From UBA3700 sp963592135 (GTDB taxonomy: Bacteria > Bacillota > Clostridia > Christensenellales > UBA3700), in the NCBI GenBank assembly GCA_963592135.1, contig CAVAVP010000019.1, forward strand, positions 1-29,484: DNA of 29,484 nucleotides, in the 5' to 3' direction. Made by a program: the position numbers and the translations under genes. Positions 16,844-24,453 of this stretch are shown here, one piece after another. Position 1 is the stretch's first letter. Each line of letters opens with the position of its first letter. The notes beneath the pieces were generated by a model. That model was not told the origin of the DNA. It saw only the letters and a list, made by a program, of their open reading frames with translations, and made no database searches.

Positions 16844-16864
16844 TTAAGTATATTCTACACTTAA
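16844..16864. promoter_or_regulatory. 21-bp palindrome upstream of nagB, possible operator
   Basis: On the minus strand TTAAGTGTA, GAA, then TATACTTAA forms a dyad with one mismatch between the half sites. It nearly fills the 48-base HAD-nagB gap, ends a few bases upstream of the nagB ribosome-binding site and contains TAGAAT, a possible -10. It could be the operator of an internal nag promoter. It does not look like a terminator, because no U-run follows. Confidence 0.45.
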
Positions 16865-16874
16865 TTTTTTATTA

Positions 16875-17693
16875 TTAAAACAATAAATATCCATTTATTG
16901 CTTTAGCTACACCATTATCATTGTTATCACTAACTATCTTTTTACATAAAACTTTAATATTTTCTTTTGCATTTCCCATCGCAACAGAAAGCCCAGCCAC
17001 TTTTAACATTGAAACATCATTATCTGAATCACCAATCGCAATAATATCTTTCATTTCTATATTCAAAAATTTTGCAAGCATCTTTAACCCCGTTCCTTTT
17101 GAAATACCTTTTGCTGTACACTCAAGAGAAGTCCTTTCTGAGTTTGTAAGTTCTAAGTCTAAATCTTTTAAAAGATTCCTAGTATCTTCTCTATCCTCTA
17201 CTGACCTATGATATATATTAAATTTTGTAAGAAGTGGAAGATTTTTATAAAAATACTCTTTTATATCAGGAGTCTCTATTGCAATTTTTTCAAACATTTT
17301 TTGATAAACTCCCATCTGATATTTTTCCATGTTATGTAATTTATTACTTTGAATAACAGACTCTTTATTTAGAAGGTGAATAAGAACATCTTTATGCTCT
17401 ATTCTTCTAAAAATTTCCTTTACTATTTCTATATCAATTGGGATAGCATATATATCTTTTTTAGCATATGTATCGAAAATCCAAGTGCCACTAGTACCTA
17501 TTACATATCTAATTTTAGGCAATTTATTTAGAATATCTATAAGTTCTGGATAGCACCTTCCGGTACAAATAACAACTTCTTTATTATTTTGTATAGCACT
17601 ATTTATAGACTCTTTAGTTTCTATATCTATTTCCTTTTTATCATTAAGAAGTGTTCCATCTACATCTATTGCTATTAATTTATAATTACTCAT
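16875..17693 (-). CDS. Cof-type HAD phosphatase
   Basis: A 272-residue haloacid dehalogenase-superfamily hydrolase of the Cof (type IIB cap) group. Motif I is IDVDGTLL with the nucleophile Asp10 and general acid Asp12. Motif II is the Thr in ICTGR (42-46). Motif III is the Lys in ISKGTG (about 199). Motif IV is GDSDND (221-226). Such enzymes dephosphorylate sugar phosphates and related small molecules. It overlaps the upstream hydrolase gene by 8 bases. Placement before nagB makes a sugar-phosphate substrate plausible but unproven. Confidence 0.9.
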   Translation of the reverse strand: MSNYKLIAIDVDGTLLNDKKEIDIETKESINSAIQNNKEVVICTGRCYPELIDILNKLPKIRYVIGTSGTWIFDTYAKKDIYAIPIDIEIVKEIFRRIEHKDVLIHLLNKESVIQSNKLHNMEKYQMGVYQKMFEKIAIETPDIKEYFYKNLPLLTKFNIYHRSVEDREDTRNLLKDLDLELTNSERTSLECTAKGISKGTGLKMLAKFLNIEMKDIIAIGDSDNDVSMLKVAGLSVAMGNAKENIKVLCKKIVSDNNDNGVAKAINGYLLF

Positions 17694-18417
17694 AAATAAA
17701 ATTATAGGTTTGTTCTGCTATTATTTTTATTTGTTCGTCTCTTTCTATTCCAGGAAATCCATCGCCATCTTGTGGACAATAAACTCCAAAATAACTATGA
17801 CAACCGCCCTTTATTGTGTACTCTATAGTACCTAATGGCATATTTGATTTATTCTTGTTATAACTATCTATATCCAAAATAGTATCTCTATCCCCAAGAA
17901 TAGAAAGACATTTCAAATTAGTCTTAGATAAATCCTTAGTTGTATAAGAAGCAAAGAATATAATGCCTTTATATTCTTCTAAGTATTCACTTACATAATT
18001 TGCAGCAACAACACCGCCAAGTGAGTGACCACCTATATACCAATTATTTACATTTGGATATTTCTTTTGAATACCATTTGCAGCATTAGTATTAAAAAGA
18101 GCTATATTTCCAGGCATATGGCAAAGAACACATAAAATTCCCTTATTTGCCAACTCTTGCATTACAGGAGCGTAAGCTATCCATTCAACCTTTGCACCTG
18201 GATAAAATATAAATCCGGCTTTGATTTCGCCCTTTGGAACAAAAGCATACTTAATCCCAGACATTCTCTCAACCTTTACCATTTCTGTTGATTTTAAGGC
18301 TTCATCGGCTTTTACTTCTGCGGTATTATATGCACTCATATATGTTCCCATAAAAGCTACAAGAACCGTTATTACTGCTAATATTATTTTTACTGATAAT
18401 AATATTTTTTGTTTCAT
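17686..18417 (-). CDS. membrane-anchored alpha/beta hydrolase
   Basis: A 243-residue protein with an N-terminal hydrophobic segment (about 5-29; signal anchor or uncleaved signal), so its catalytic domain is likely outside the membrane. The nucleophile elbow is GGHSLGG (Ser132). An Asp in ILGDRD (176 or 178) and His207 in GGCHSY complete a serine-hydrolase triad. FIFYPGAKVEWIAYAP near the start is typical of a small alpha/beta hydrolase family common in Firmicutes. The substrate is unknown; esters on sugars or lipids are possible. It overlaps the genes on both sides by a few bases. Confidence 0.85.
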   Translation of the reverse strand: MKQKILLSVKIILAVITVLVAFMGTYMSAYNTAEVKADEALKSTEMVKVERMSGIKYAFVPKGEIKAGFIFYPGAKVEWIAYAPVMQELANKGILCVLCHMPGNIALFNTNAANGIQKKYPNVNNWYIGGHSLGGVVAANYVSEYLEEYKGIIFFASYTTKDLSKTNLKCLSILGDRDTILDIDSYNKNKSNMPLGTIEYTIKGGCHSYFGVYCPQDGDGFPGIERDEQIKIIAEQTYNFIYE

Positions 18418-19217
18418 TTAGTTTTCCTCACTATATCCATTAAATGAGAACTTGCTCCTAGCAAATCACACCTTTCACATATAGACATATGATATTTTAA
18501 ATATTCTCTAAATTCTTCATCACTTAATTTGTTAAGAGGTGTTCTTATGTAATCGCTAGCACCATCTGATGCTATAATTTTCTTTCTAAATAATCCTACT
18601 CTTTCATTGAATCTATTTATATCTTCTATTCTAACCATAGAATAAAGATCGCCTTCTTTTGCAACTACATGATAGTTTTCATCAACAGCTCCATCTTTTA
18701 TACTTTCCAAAATATGTTGCTTTAAAAACCCATATGTCAAAATGGCATAATCATTCATATAATAACTAACTAGAATATAACCATCATCTTTACAAACTCT
18801 TTTTGCTTCACTTAAAGCTTGTATTTTTTCCCCTTCTTTTAAAAGGTGATACATTGGACCGAATAATAATACTAAATCAAATTTATTTGATTCGTATCTA
18901 CTTAAATCTAATGCATTTCCTTGCTGAATATTAACATTACTTTTTTTGCTTTTTAAAATTTCTATATTATGGGGTACAAGTTCAATTGCATCAACTCTAT
19001 ACCCCTCATTATCTAAAAAGACAGAATAAGCACCTGTTCCTGCACCTATATCAAGTATGCGCTTATTTCTGTCTTCATTTAAAATATCATGAATGTATTT
19101 CATGTTAGTTTGAAATTCAACCTGACCATGCCTTCTTTGAAGCCTAATATCTTCATTAAAATGATTGTAAAAATCCTCTATTAGTGGAACTCTATGGTCT
19201 GCACGTTGAAAATTCAT
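18414..19217 (-). CDS. class I SAM-dependent methyltransferase
   Basis: A 267-residue cytoplasmic methyltransferase. Motif I is LDIGAGTGAYS (55-65), followed by the acidic VDAIELVPHNIE, the QGNALDLS motif and LVLLFGPMYHL, the usual Rossmann order. The rest is not specific enough to name a substrate, although the type is close to small-molecule methyltransferases. It lies 8 bases after the symporter and overlaps the hydrolase gene by 4 bases. Confidence 0.85.
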   Translation of the reverse strand: MNFQRADHRVPLIEDFYNHFNEDIRLQRRHGQVEFQTNMKYIHDILNEDRNKRILDIGAGTGAYSVFLDNEGYRVDAIELVPHNIEILKSKKSNVNIQQGNALDLSRYESNKFDLVLLFGPMYHLLKEGEKIQALSEAKRVCKDDGYILVSYYMNDYAILTYGFLKQHILESIKDGAVDENYHVVAKEGDLYSMVRIEDINRFNERVGLFRKKIIASDGASDYIRTPLNKLSDEEFREYLKYHMSICERCDLLGASSHLMDIVRKTK

Positions 19218-19225
19218 AACTACAA

Positions 19226-20623
19226 TTATTTTCCTATTGCTGAGAATACACCTGTTGCATTTAAAAATAGAAGCACTAATAATATTGGAATGATATACTT
19301 AATCATAACAGTATACATATGCTTCTTTCTATAAACTAAACCTCCATATTCAAGCTCTTCAATAGCCCATTTTGGTTCAACAACCCAACCTATTAAGATA
19401 CAAGTTAAGAACGCAACAATTGGCATTAATACATTATTAGATATATAGTCAAAGATATCTAGTAATTGTCCAGTTGACCCATTTGGAAGAGTAACCTCAA
19501 AATAGAAGAAACTGTACCCAAAGCAAACTATTGTACCCATAATTCCTGCAATGGCTGTAATTATAACAACAACTTTCTTTCTTGACATATGAAACCATTC
19601 CATACAGCTTCCGACAATTGGCTCCATAATAGAAACACTTGATGTAAGTGCGGCAAATTCAACCATTATGAAGAATAATGCTCCAAACACTTGCCCAGCA
19701 ACGCCCATAGTGCTAAAGATTTTAGGCAAAGCTACGAATATTAACCCTGGACCTGCTGTCATACCTTCTGCACCTGAGATAGCGTAAATAGCTGGAATAA
19801 TCATTAACCCTGCAAGGAATGCAACCAGTGTATCAAAAATTTCAATTCGTGCTATAGATTTATTAAGATTTATTTCTTTCTTAACATATGATCCATATGA
19901 AATCATAATACCCATAGCAACAGATAGTGAGAAGAAAATCTGACTTAAAGCATCCATTACGGTACTTAGAAATTTAGAGAATGTTACTCCCTCAAAATTT
20001 GGTATTAAATAAACTTTTAATCCATCGATACCTGTACCATGTTCCCCCTTTATTGTTAAAGAATAGATACCTAATCCTAAAATCAATACAAATAACGCTG
20101 GCATTATGTATTTAGAGAATTTTTCAATACCCTTTTCTACACCAAAATAAATAACAACCGCTGTTATTAGCAAATATACTATCATAAATACAACAGGAAG
20201 CGCAGGGTCCGTTATAAAACTAGTAAAATATCCATCTGCAGCTGCGGCAGCTCCTTGTCCAATGACATATGTTCCCATATATTTTGTAACCCAACCACCA
20301 ATTAAGATATAGTAAGGCAAAATAATTGATGGAACTATAAATGACAATATTCCTAAGAATTTCCATTTAGGATGAACTGCTCCATAAGCTTGTAAAGCAT
20401 GTTTCCCTGTTTTTCTCCCAATTACGATATCAGTAGTTAATAACACTGAACCAAATGTAAATACTAGTAAAAAATAAATTATAACAAATAATCCACCACC
20501 ATCTTGTGCGGCAAGATACGGAAATCTCCAAATATTTCCAAGGCCTACAGCACTTCCTGCTGCGGCTAAGATGAATCCAAGGGATCCTGTCCACGAGGTT
20601 TTCTTTTGCCCTAACTCCTCCAT
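19226..20623 (-). CDS. sodium-dependent transporter, NSS family
   Basis: A bacterial neurotransmitter:sodium symporter-type carrier, probably importing an amino acid or related compound. The hallmark NSS segment AAAGSAVGLGNIWRFPYLAA is near the N-terminus, with GGGLFVIIYF after it, and the hydrophobic segments fit the roughly 11-12 helices of the family. I start it at the ATG at 20623 (MEELGQ), not at the in-frame ATG six codons earlier. AAGGAG, the ribosome-binding site, lies inside those extra codons with correct spacing to the inner ATG. That gives 465 residues. A 72-base gap with a hairpin separates it from the 58-residue membrane protein gene. Confidence 0.93.
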   Translation of the reverse strand: MEELGQKKTSWTGSLGFILAAAGSAVGLGNIWRFPYLAAQDGGGLFVIIYFLLVFTFGSVLLTTDIVIGRKTGKHALQAYGAVHPKWKFLGILSFIVPSIILPYYILIGGWVTKYMGTYVIGQGAAAAADGYFTSFITDPALPVVFMIVYLLITAVVIYFGVEKGIEKFSKYIMPALFVLILGLGIYSLTIKGEHGTGIDGLKVYLIPNFEGVTFSKFLSTVMDALSQIFFSLSVAMGIMISYGSYVKKEINLNKSIARIEIFDTLVAFLAGLMIIPAIYAISGAEGMTAGPGLIFVALPKIFSTMGVAGQVFGALFFIMVEFAALTSSVSIMEPIVGSCMEWFHMSRKKVVVIITAIAGIMGTIVCFGYSFFYFEVTLPNGSTGQLLDIFDYISNNVLMPIVAFLTCILIGWVVEPKWAIEELEYGGLVYRKKHMYTVMIKYIIPILLVLLFLNATGVFSAIGK

Positions 20624-20645
20624 AATAAACTCCTTATACAATAAA

Positions 20646-20676
20646 GGCCAGTTGCCCCATACAAAGGCAGCTGGCT
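20646..20676 (-). terminator. GC-rich hairpin between the small membrane protein and symporter genes
   Basis: On the minus strand GCCAGCTGCC pairs with GGCAACTGGC (one mismatch) across a 9-base loop. CCTTTATT follows, which is only a weak U tract. It is the strongest GC-rich stem in the operon and may end or reduce transcription from the dehydratase block into the symporter block. It could also be an RNA processing or stability element. On the plus strand a longer T-rich stretch follows, but no plus-strand gene needs it. Confidence 0.5.
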
Positions 20677-20695
20677 AATACTTTTATTTTAATTT

Positions 20696-20872
20696 TTAAA
20701 TTTTTCTGTTTCTCTTTCTCTTATCGTATATCTTAGTAAATAGTGGCTTTAATAAAGTCATCATTTTCATGTCTAAATTAAACATGTAAACTAAGAAAGT
20801 TAAGATAAATAGTAATAAAGCTAAACCCACTATTGAGCCTAATACTATAAGTAAAATTGCCCACCATTCCAT
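20696..20872 (-). CDS. 58-residue single-pass membrane protein
   Basis: A short gene with a good AGGAG site upstream; the site overlaps the end of the activase gene. The product starts MEWWAILLIVLGSIVGLALL, with one long membrane helix (about 4-31). A short linker and a very basic tail (KIYDKRKRNRKI) follow, so the C-terminus is probably in the cytoplasm. I do not recognise a family. NSS symporters are known to need small single-pass partners (MetS in Corynebacterium), and a symporter gene follows, so an accessory subunit is one possibility. The other is a membrane anchor for the dehydratase complex, since the gene starts 5 bases after the activase stop. The sequence does not decide between them. 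Confidence 0.75.
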   Translation of the reverse strand: MEWWAILLIVLGSIVGLALLLFILTFLVYMFNLDMKMMTLLKPLFTKIYDKRKRNRKI

Positions 20873-20877
20873 AAATA

Positions 20878-21678
20878 TTAAACTCCTTTTGCTAATCCCT
20901 TTTGACGTGCAAACTCTGCTGCACCTAAAGCTCCCATTAATTGAGGATCGATAGGAAGGTTGATAACCTTTATATGTAAAACTTTTTCAATAGCTTCTTT
21001 TAAGCCATCATTTTTTGCACAACCACCAGTTAATGTAATACTATCTGTAGCTCCTGCCTTCTTTGCCATAACGAAACAACGCTTAGCAACAGATAATTCA
21101 ATACCAGCAGCAATTTCGTCTGTAGGTTTTCCTTCTCCTACTAATGATATAACTTCAGATTCTGCGAAAACTGTACATTGAGCTGTAATAGGTATAACAT
21201 TCTTTGCTTTTAGTGAAAGCTTTGAGAAATCTGAAATATCCATTTCAAATGCTCTAGCCATAGCTTCAAAGAATCTACCTGTACCAGCTGCACATTTATC
21301 GTTCATGGCAAAGTTTAAAACTGTACCATCTTTATCTACAGCAATACCTTTAACATCTTGACCGCCAATATCTATAATAGCCTTAACTGAAGGATCTGCT
21401 ACATGTACTCCCATTGCGTGACAAGAAATTTCAGAAATATTTTCATCAGCAAAAGGAACTTTATTTCTTCCATAGCCTGTTCCTACTAAATATGCAAGAT
21501 TTTCTGCTTTTTCTAATCCTGGGACTTTCTTAATAGCTTCATCTAAAGCTTCTTGACAAGATACGACAGAATTAATTTTACTTCTAACAGTTACATCTGA
21601 AACCATTTTACCAGTTTCATCTAAAATTACACATTTTGTGTATGTTGAACCTGAATCACAACCACCAAAATACTTCAT
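20878..21678 (-). CDS. 2-hydroxyacyl-CoA dehydratase activase (HgdC-like ATPase)
   Basis: A 266-residue ASKHA-fold ATPase that carries a [4Fe-4S] cluster at its dimer interface and fires single low-potential electrons into a dehydratase or reductase, driven by ATP. It has GGCDSGSTYTK (phosphate 1 loop, about 5-15), DIGGQDVK (103-110), NDKCAAGTGRFFE with cluster ligand Cys129, TAQCTVFAESEV with Cys168, and TGGCAKNDGL (217-226). The length matches HgdC, FldI and the double-cubane protein reductases. It follows the two dehydratase subunits by 20 bases, so it should be their activator. Confidence 0.95.
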   Translation of the reverse strand: MKYFGGCDSGSTYTKCVILDETGKMVSDVTVRSKINSVVSCQEALDEAIKKVPGLEKAENLAYLVGTGYGRNKVPFADENISEISCHAMGVHVADPSVKAIIDIGGQDVKGIAVDKDGTVLNFAMNDKCAAGTGRFFEAMARAFEMDISDFSKLSLKAKNVIPITAQCTVFAESEVISLVGEGKPTDEIAAGIELSVAKRCFVMAKKAGATDSITLTGGCAKNDGLKEAIEKVLHIKVINLPIDPQLMGALGAAEFARQKGLAKGV

Positions 21679-21698
21679 ATATTTAATCTCCTTTTATA

Positions 21699-23246
21699 TT
21701 ACCATGATTTAACGTCATCTATGACTTCTAGAGATGAATCAAGAGGCTCTTCTCTTAATACTGATCTCATATAACGATTTACATCGTCTCTTATATTTTG
21801 TCTTGGAACAACACGCGGATCCATTAAGTCATGGTTAACCCATACTAATTTTATTCCATGTTCTCTTGCTTGTTCCTCAAATAATCCATGCATTCCATCT
21901 AGGGCTTTACAAGAAATATGTTCCCACAAAATTACCATATCCGCTCTGTAATAATCACAGAACTTCCATAAGTCTTTAAGTAAAACTTCATATCCACCAT
22001 GAGTTCTATTTCTCATTATCATTTCTTGATATAGTTTAGCAAGATCATAAATTGCTTGTTCCTTGTTGTCTTCAGAAAGCTTATCCTCATATACCAAACT
22101 TAACATATCAACAAGTGGTAGAATTCCCCAGCAGTTTTGTAGCCATGGAAGGAAGTCTGTATAATATTGAGATTGAACTCCCCATATAATAGCTCTATGT
22201 CTATATTCCGGAACTATCATATCTTTTCTCTTATATGATTCATCAGCAAGTCTTGTTATTTCTCTATCAGCCTTTAAGAATGATGGATCACGACCTGCAA
22301 CTGCCATATATGATGTTTCCGAATATAATGCTAAGTTTGCACCAATAACTTGTGGATAATCAGTTCTTGAAATATCCATCCAATGAACTCTATGAGCTGT
22401 TTCTTCATTGAATCTCTTGATATTTCTAAAATATGCATCCCAATCCCACTTTTCACCAGTGTTATCTTCGATAAACTTAATTGCATTTCTAATTTCTTGT
22501 GCAGCATATTCTTGAACACCTTCTTCCATATGACGAAGTGGTGCTGCAATTTGGAAACATGGAATACCATTTTCTTCATATCTTCTTGTCATAATACCAC
22601 CACTTAAAAGTGAACCATCACAAGTGGTATTACATTGAATTGCACAAGCGCCATATATAGGCATATCTTCATCAATAACACATCCGGCTTCTGCAGCTGG
22701 CATAGGACAAACATCTCCTGGAAGTCCCATTTCTTGTACCACATCAAGATAATGTGTAACAGAAGCACCATCTAGTAAAACTGCAACATAAACAGCTGCT
22801 GTTTCCCAAGAGACACTCTTCAAGTTAGGGAAACCACACATAATAGCAAACATTTCATTTTCATCTAAAACAACAATTTTCTTTGAAAACTCAACATCGT
22901 TACCACAATTTTTATCTGCTCTAAAGATATTTTCAAGAAGTTGAGCCACATCCATAAATACAGTGTCATACTCTTGACGAGCGATTCTTAAATGATTTCC
23001 TCTTAATCCTACGATGTGCTTATCTATCATCATTGGAGCAGCTAAATAATGCGACATCCAACGATATCTAAACATACCTTTAATGTTAGCAGGCTTTACT
23101 ATAAACTTAACAAGTCTCCACATGATTTTTAGCCAACGACCATAATCATAGAAAGTATCTTTAAAGCCTCTCCATTCACGACGTTTACGAACGTGACCTT
23201 TCGAATAAAGGTCGCCTAATCTTTCACTTCCGATTTTAGCTCCCAT
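21699..23246 (-). CDS. 2-hydroxyacyl-CoA dehydratase-family subunit, large (515 residues)
   Basis: A long member of the HgdA/HgdB-BcrB/C family with a basic N-terminal extension. Family features are the conserved region LPGDVCPMPAAEAG (Cys180), a Cys-rich stretch with Cys189, Cys201, Cys205 and Cys209, ADMVILWEHISCKALDG (Cys446) and a C-terminal segment ending in DDVNRYMRSVLRE. Iron-sulfur clusters are probably held by Cys180, one of Cys201/205/209, and Cys446; this assignment is by analogy. Characterised relatives run about 380-480 residues, so this is long. It cannot be given a substrate: no CoA-transferase, acyl-CoA dehydrogenase or CoA ligase gene is nearby, as would be expected for amino-acid fermentation. 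The ATG overlaps the stop of the smaller subunit gene as TAATG. Confidence 0.88.
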   Translation of the reverse strand: MGAKIGSERLGDLYSKGHVRKRREWRGFKDTFYDYGRWLKIMWRLVKFIVKPANIKGMFRYRWMSHYLAAPMMIDKHIVGLRGNHLRIARQEYDTVFMDVAQLLENIFRADKNCGNDVEFSKKIVVLDENEMFAIMCGFPNLKSVSWETAAVYVAVLLDGASVTHYLDVVQEMGLPGDVCPMPAAEAGCVIDEDMPIYGACAIQCNTTCDGSLLSGGIMTRRYEENGIPCFQIAAPLRHMEEGVQEYAAQEIRNAIKFIEDNTGEKWDWDAYFRNIKRFNEETAHRVHWMDISRTDYPQVIGANLALYSETSYMAVAGRDPSFLKADREITRLADESYKRKDMIVPEYRHRAIIWGVQSQYYTDFLPWLQNCWGILPLVDMLSLVYEDKLSEDNKEQAIYDLAKLYQEMIMRNRTHGGYEVLLKDLWKFCDYYRADMVILWEHISCKALDGMHGLFEEQAREHGIKLVWVNHDLMDPRVVPRQNIRDDVNRYMRSVLREEPLDSSLEVIDDVKSW

Positions 23247-24436
23247 TATTTTTCTTCTCCTTGTAATTTTTTAATTTCCATACTTTCAACGAATGCTTGA
23301 ACTCTAGTACGAATTTGACCTGAATTTCCTACGACATAAGGTCTATCTATTGTTAGTACTGGGTAATGATATTCTTCTCTCATTATATATGAACCTGTCA
23401 TTCTTTCATAAGCCCAAGGGTCACAGAACTTCATTTGTTCATAAATAATACCATCTGCTTTATATTCTTTAGCTATTTCATCAACATATTCTTTTCTTCT
23501 CTTCATTTTTGCAGAATTCATATGTCTTGGACACATAGTATTATGCATAAATTGACGGCAGATTTGAGTTAAAACATCCTCATTGTCATTTAATTCAATT
23601 TCCTTTCTACCAGGAAGAGAACCGTAACAAAATCTATCTGCACAAACATATGCACCACTTTCCTCTATTAATTTAATCATATCTATGTCATCAACTTCAG
23701 AACCTACAACAGCAACTCTTGCACGATACTTAAACTTATCATCTGGCTCCCTTGTTTTTAATTCTTCTAATGTTTCTTCAAGATATGGTAATAATAAATC
23801 TTTTGGACAAACATATGTTGTCATACAAATAATATGGAATTCATAACCTGTTATTCTTGGATTTGCTTCTTTTCTAAAATCACCAATTTGATTAATAATT
23901 CTACACATCTTATTGTATTTTTCAACAGACTCTCTTAAAGTTTTATCAGATACATCAATACCAAAATGCGTATGAAGGGCATCTAAAATCTTTGTTCTAC
24001 ATTGTGATACATAAAGATCTAATGCATTATCATCATCCTTCATTGGAACCTCTAAGTATTCAAAAAAGAATCCTTCTTTATCCATTGTTTTTAATAGTTC
24101 CATGTTCTCAACACAACGATTAATCATTGTACAACCATCTGGAGCTATCATACAGTCAAGGAATCTATAACCACCTTCTAATGCTCTTTCTAATAAGGCT
24201 CTTGAATATTCACATAGGAAACTTGTTAAGTAATATGTGCCCATTTCCATAGAACCTGTTTTAGGAGCACGAAGACGAACTGTAAACAACCCTGGCAAAT
24301 CCATTAATGGCTCTGGTGTTTGGAAACATATATTTCCTACGCACTTTCTGCCATCTTCTTGTGCCTTACGAACAAGATCATTATTTGCATCCATAAGAAG
24401 TTGTTCGAAAAAGTAAAGATGTTTTAAATCTTTCAT
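23246..24436 (-). CDS. 2-hydroxyacyl-CoA dehydratase-family subunit, small (396 residues)
   Basis: The second subunit of the presumed heterodimer. Visible features are GNICFQTPEPLMDLPGL (Cys37; the usual GYFCTYVPEEL-type start), FLDCMIAPDGCTMINR (Cys95, Cys102), AVVGSEVDD, ADRFCYGSLPGR (Cys270), ADGIIYEQMKFCDPW (Cys338) and the C-terminal GQIRTRVQAFVESME. Cys37, Cys102 and Cys338 are placed like the three cluster ligands of characterised relatives. The family includes 2-hydroxyglutaryl- and phenyllactyl-CoA dehydratases, benzoyl-CoA reductases and double-cubane-cluster reductases, and sequence alone does not separate these. It is 17 bases after the CooC-like gene. Confidence 0.9.
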   Translation of the reverse strand: MKDLKHLYFFEQLLMDANNDLVRKAQEDGRKCVGNICFQTPEPLMDLPGLFTVRLRAPKTGSMEMGTYYLTSFLCEYSRALLERALEGGYRFLDCMIAPDGCTMINRCVENMELLKTMDKEGFFFEYLEVPMKDDDNALDLYVSQCRTKILDALHTHFGIDVSDKTLRESVEKYNKMCRIINQIGDFRKEANPRITGYEFHIICMTTYVCPKDLLLPYLEETLEELKTREPDDKFKYRARVAVVGSEVDDIDMIKLIEESGAYVCADRFCYGSLPGRKEIELNDNEDVLTQICRQFMHNTMCPRHMNSAKMKRRKEYVDEIAKEYKADGIIYEQMKFCDPWAYERMTGSYIMREEYHYPVLTIDRPYVVGNSGQIRTRVQAFVESMEIKKLQGEEK

Positions 24437-24453
24437 AGTCTCTCCGTAATATA

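Noticed and set aside
20624..20641. Upstream ATG adding six residues to the symporter
   Set aside because: The ribosome-binding site AAGGAG lies within those codons and is correctly spaced for the inner ATG at 20623.
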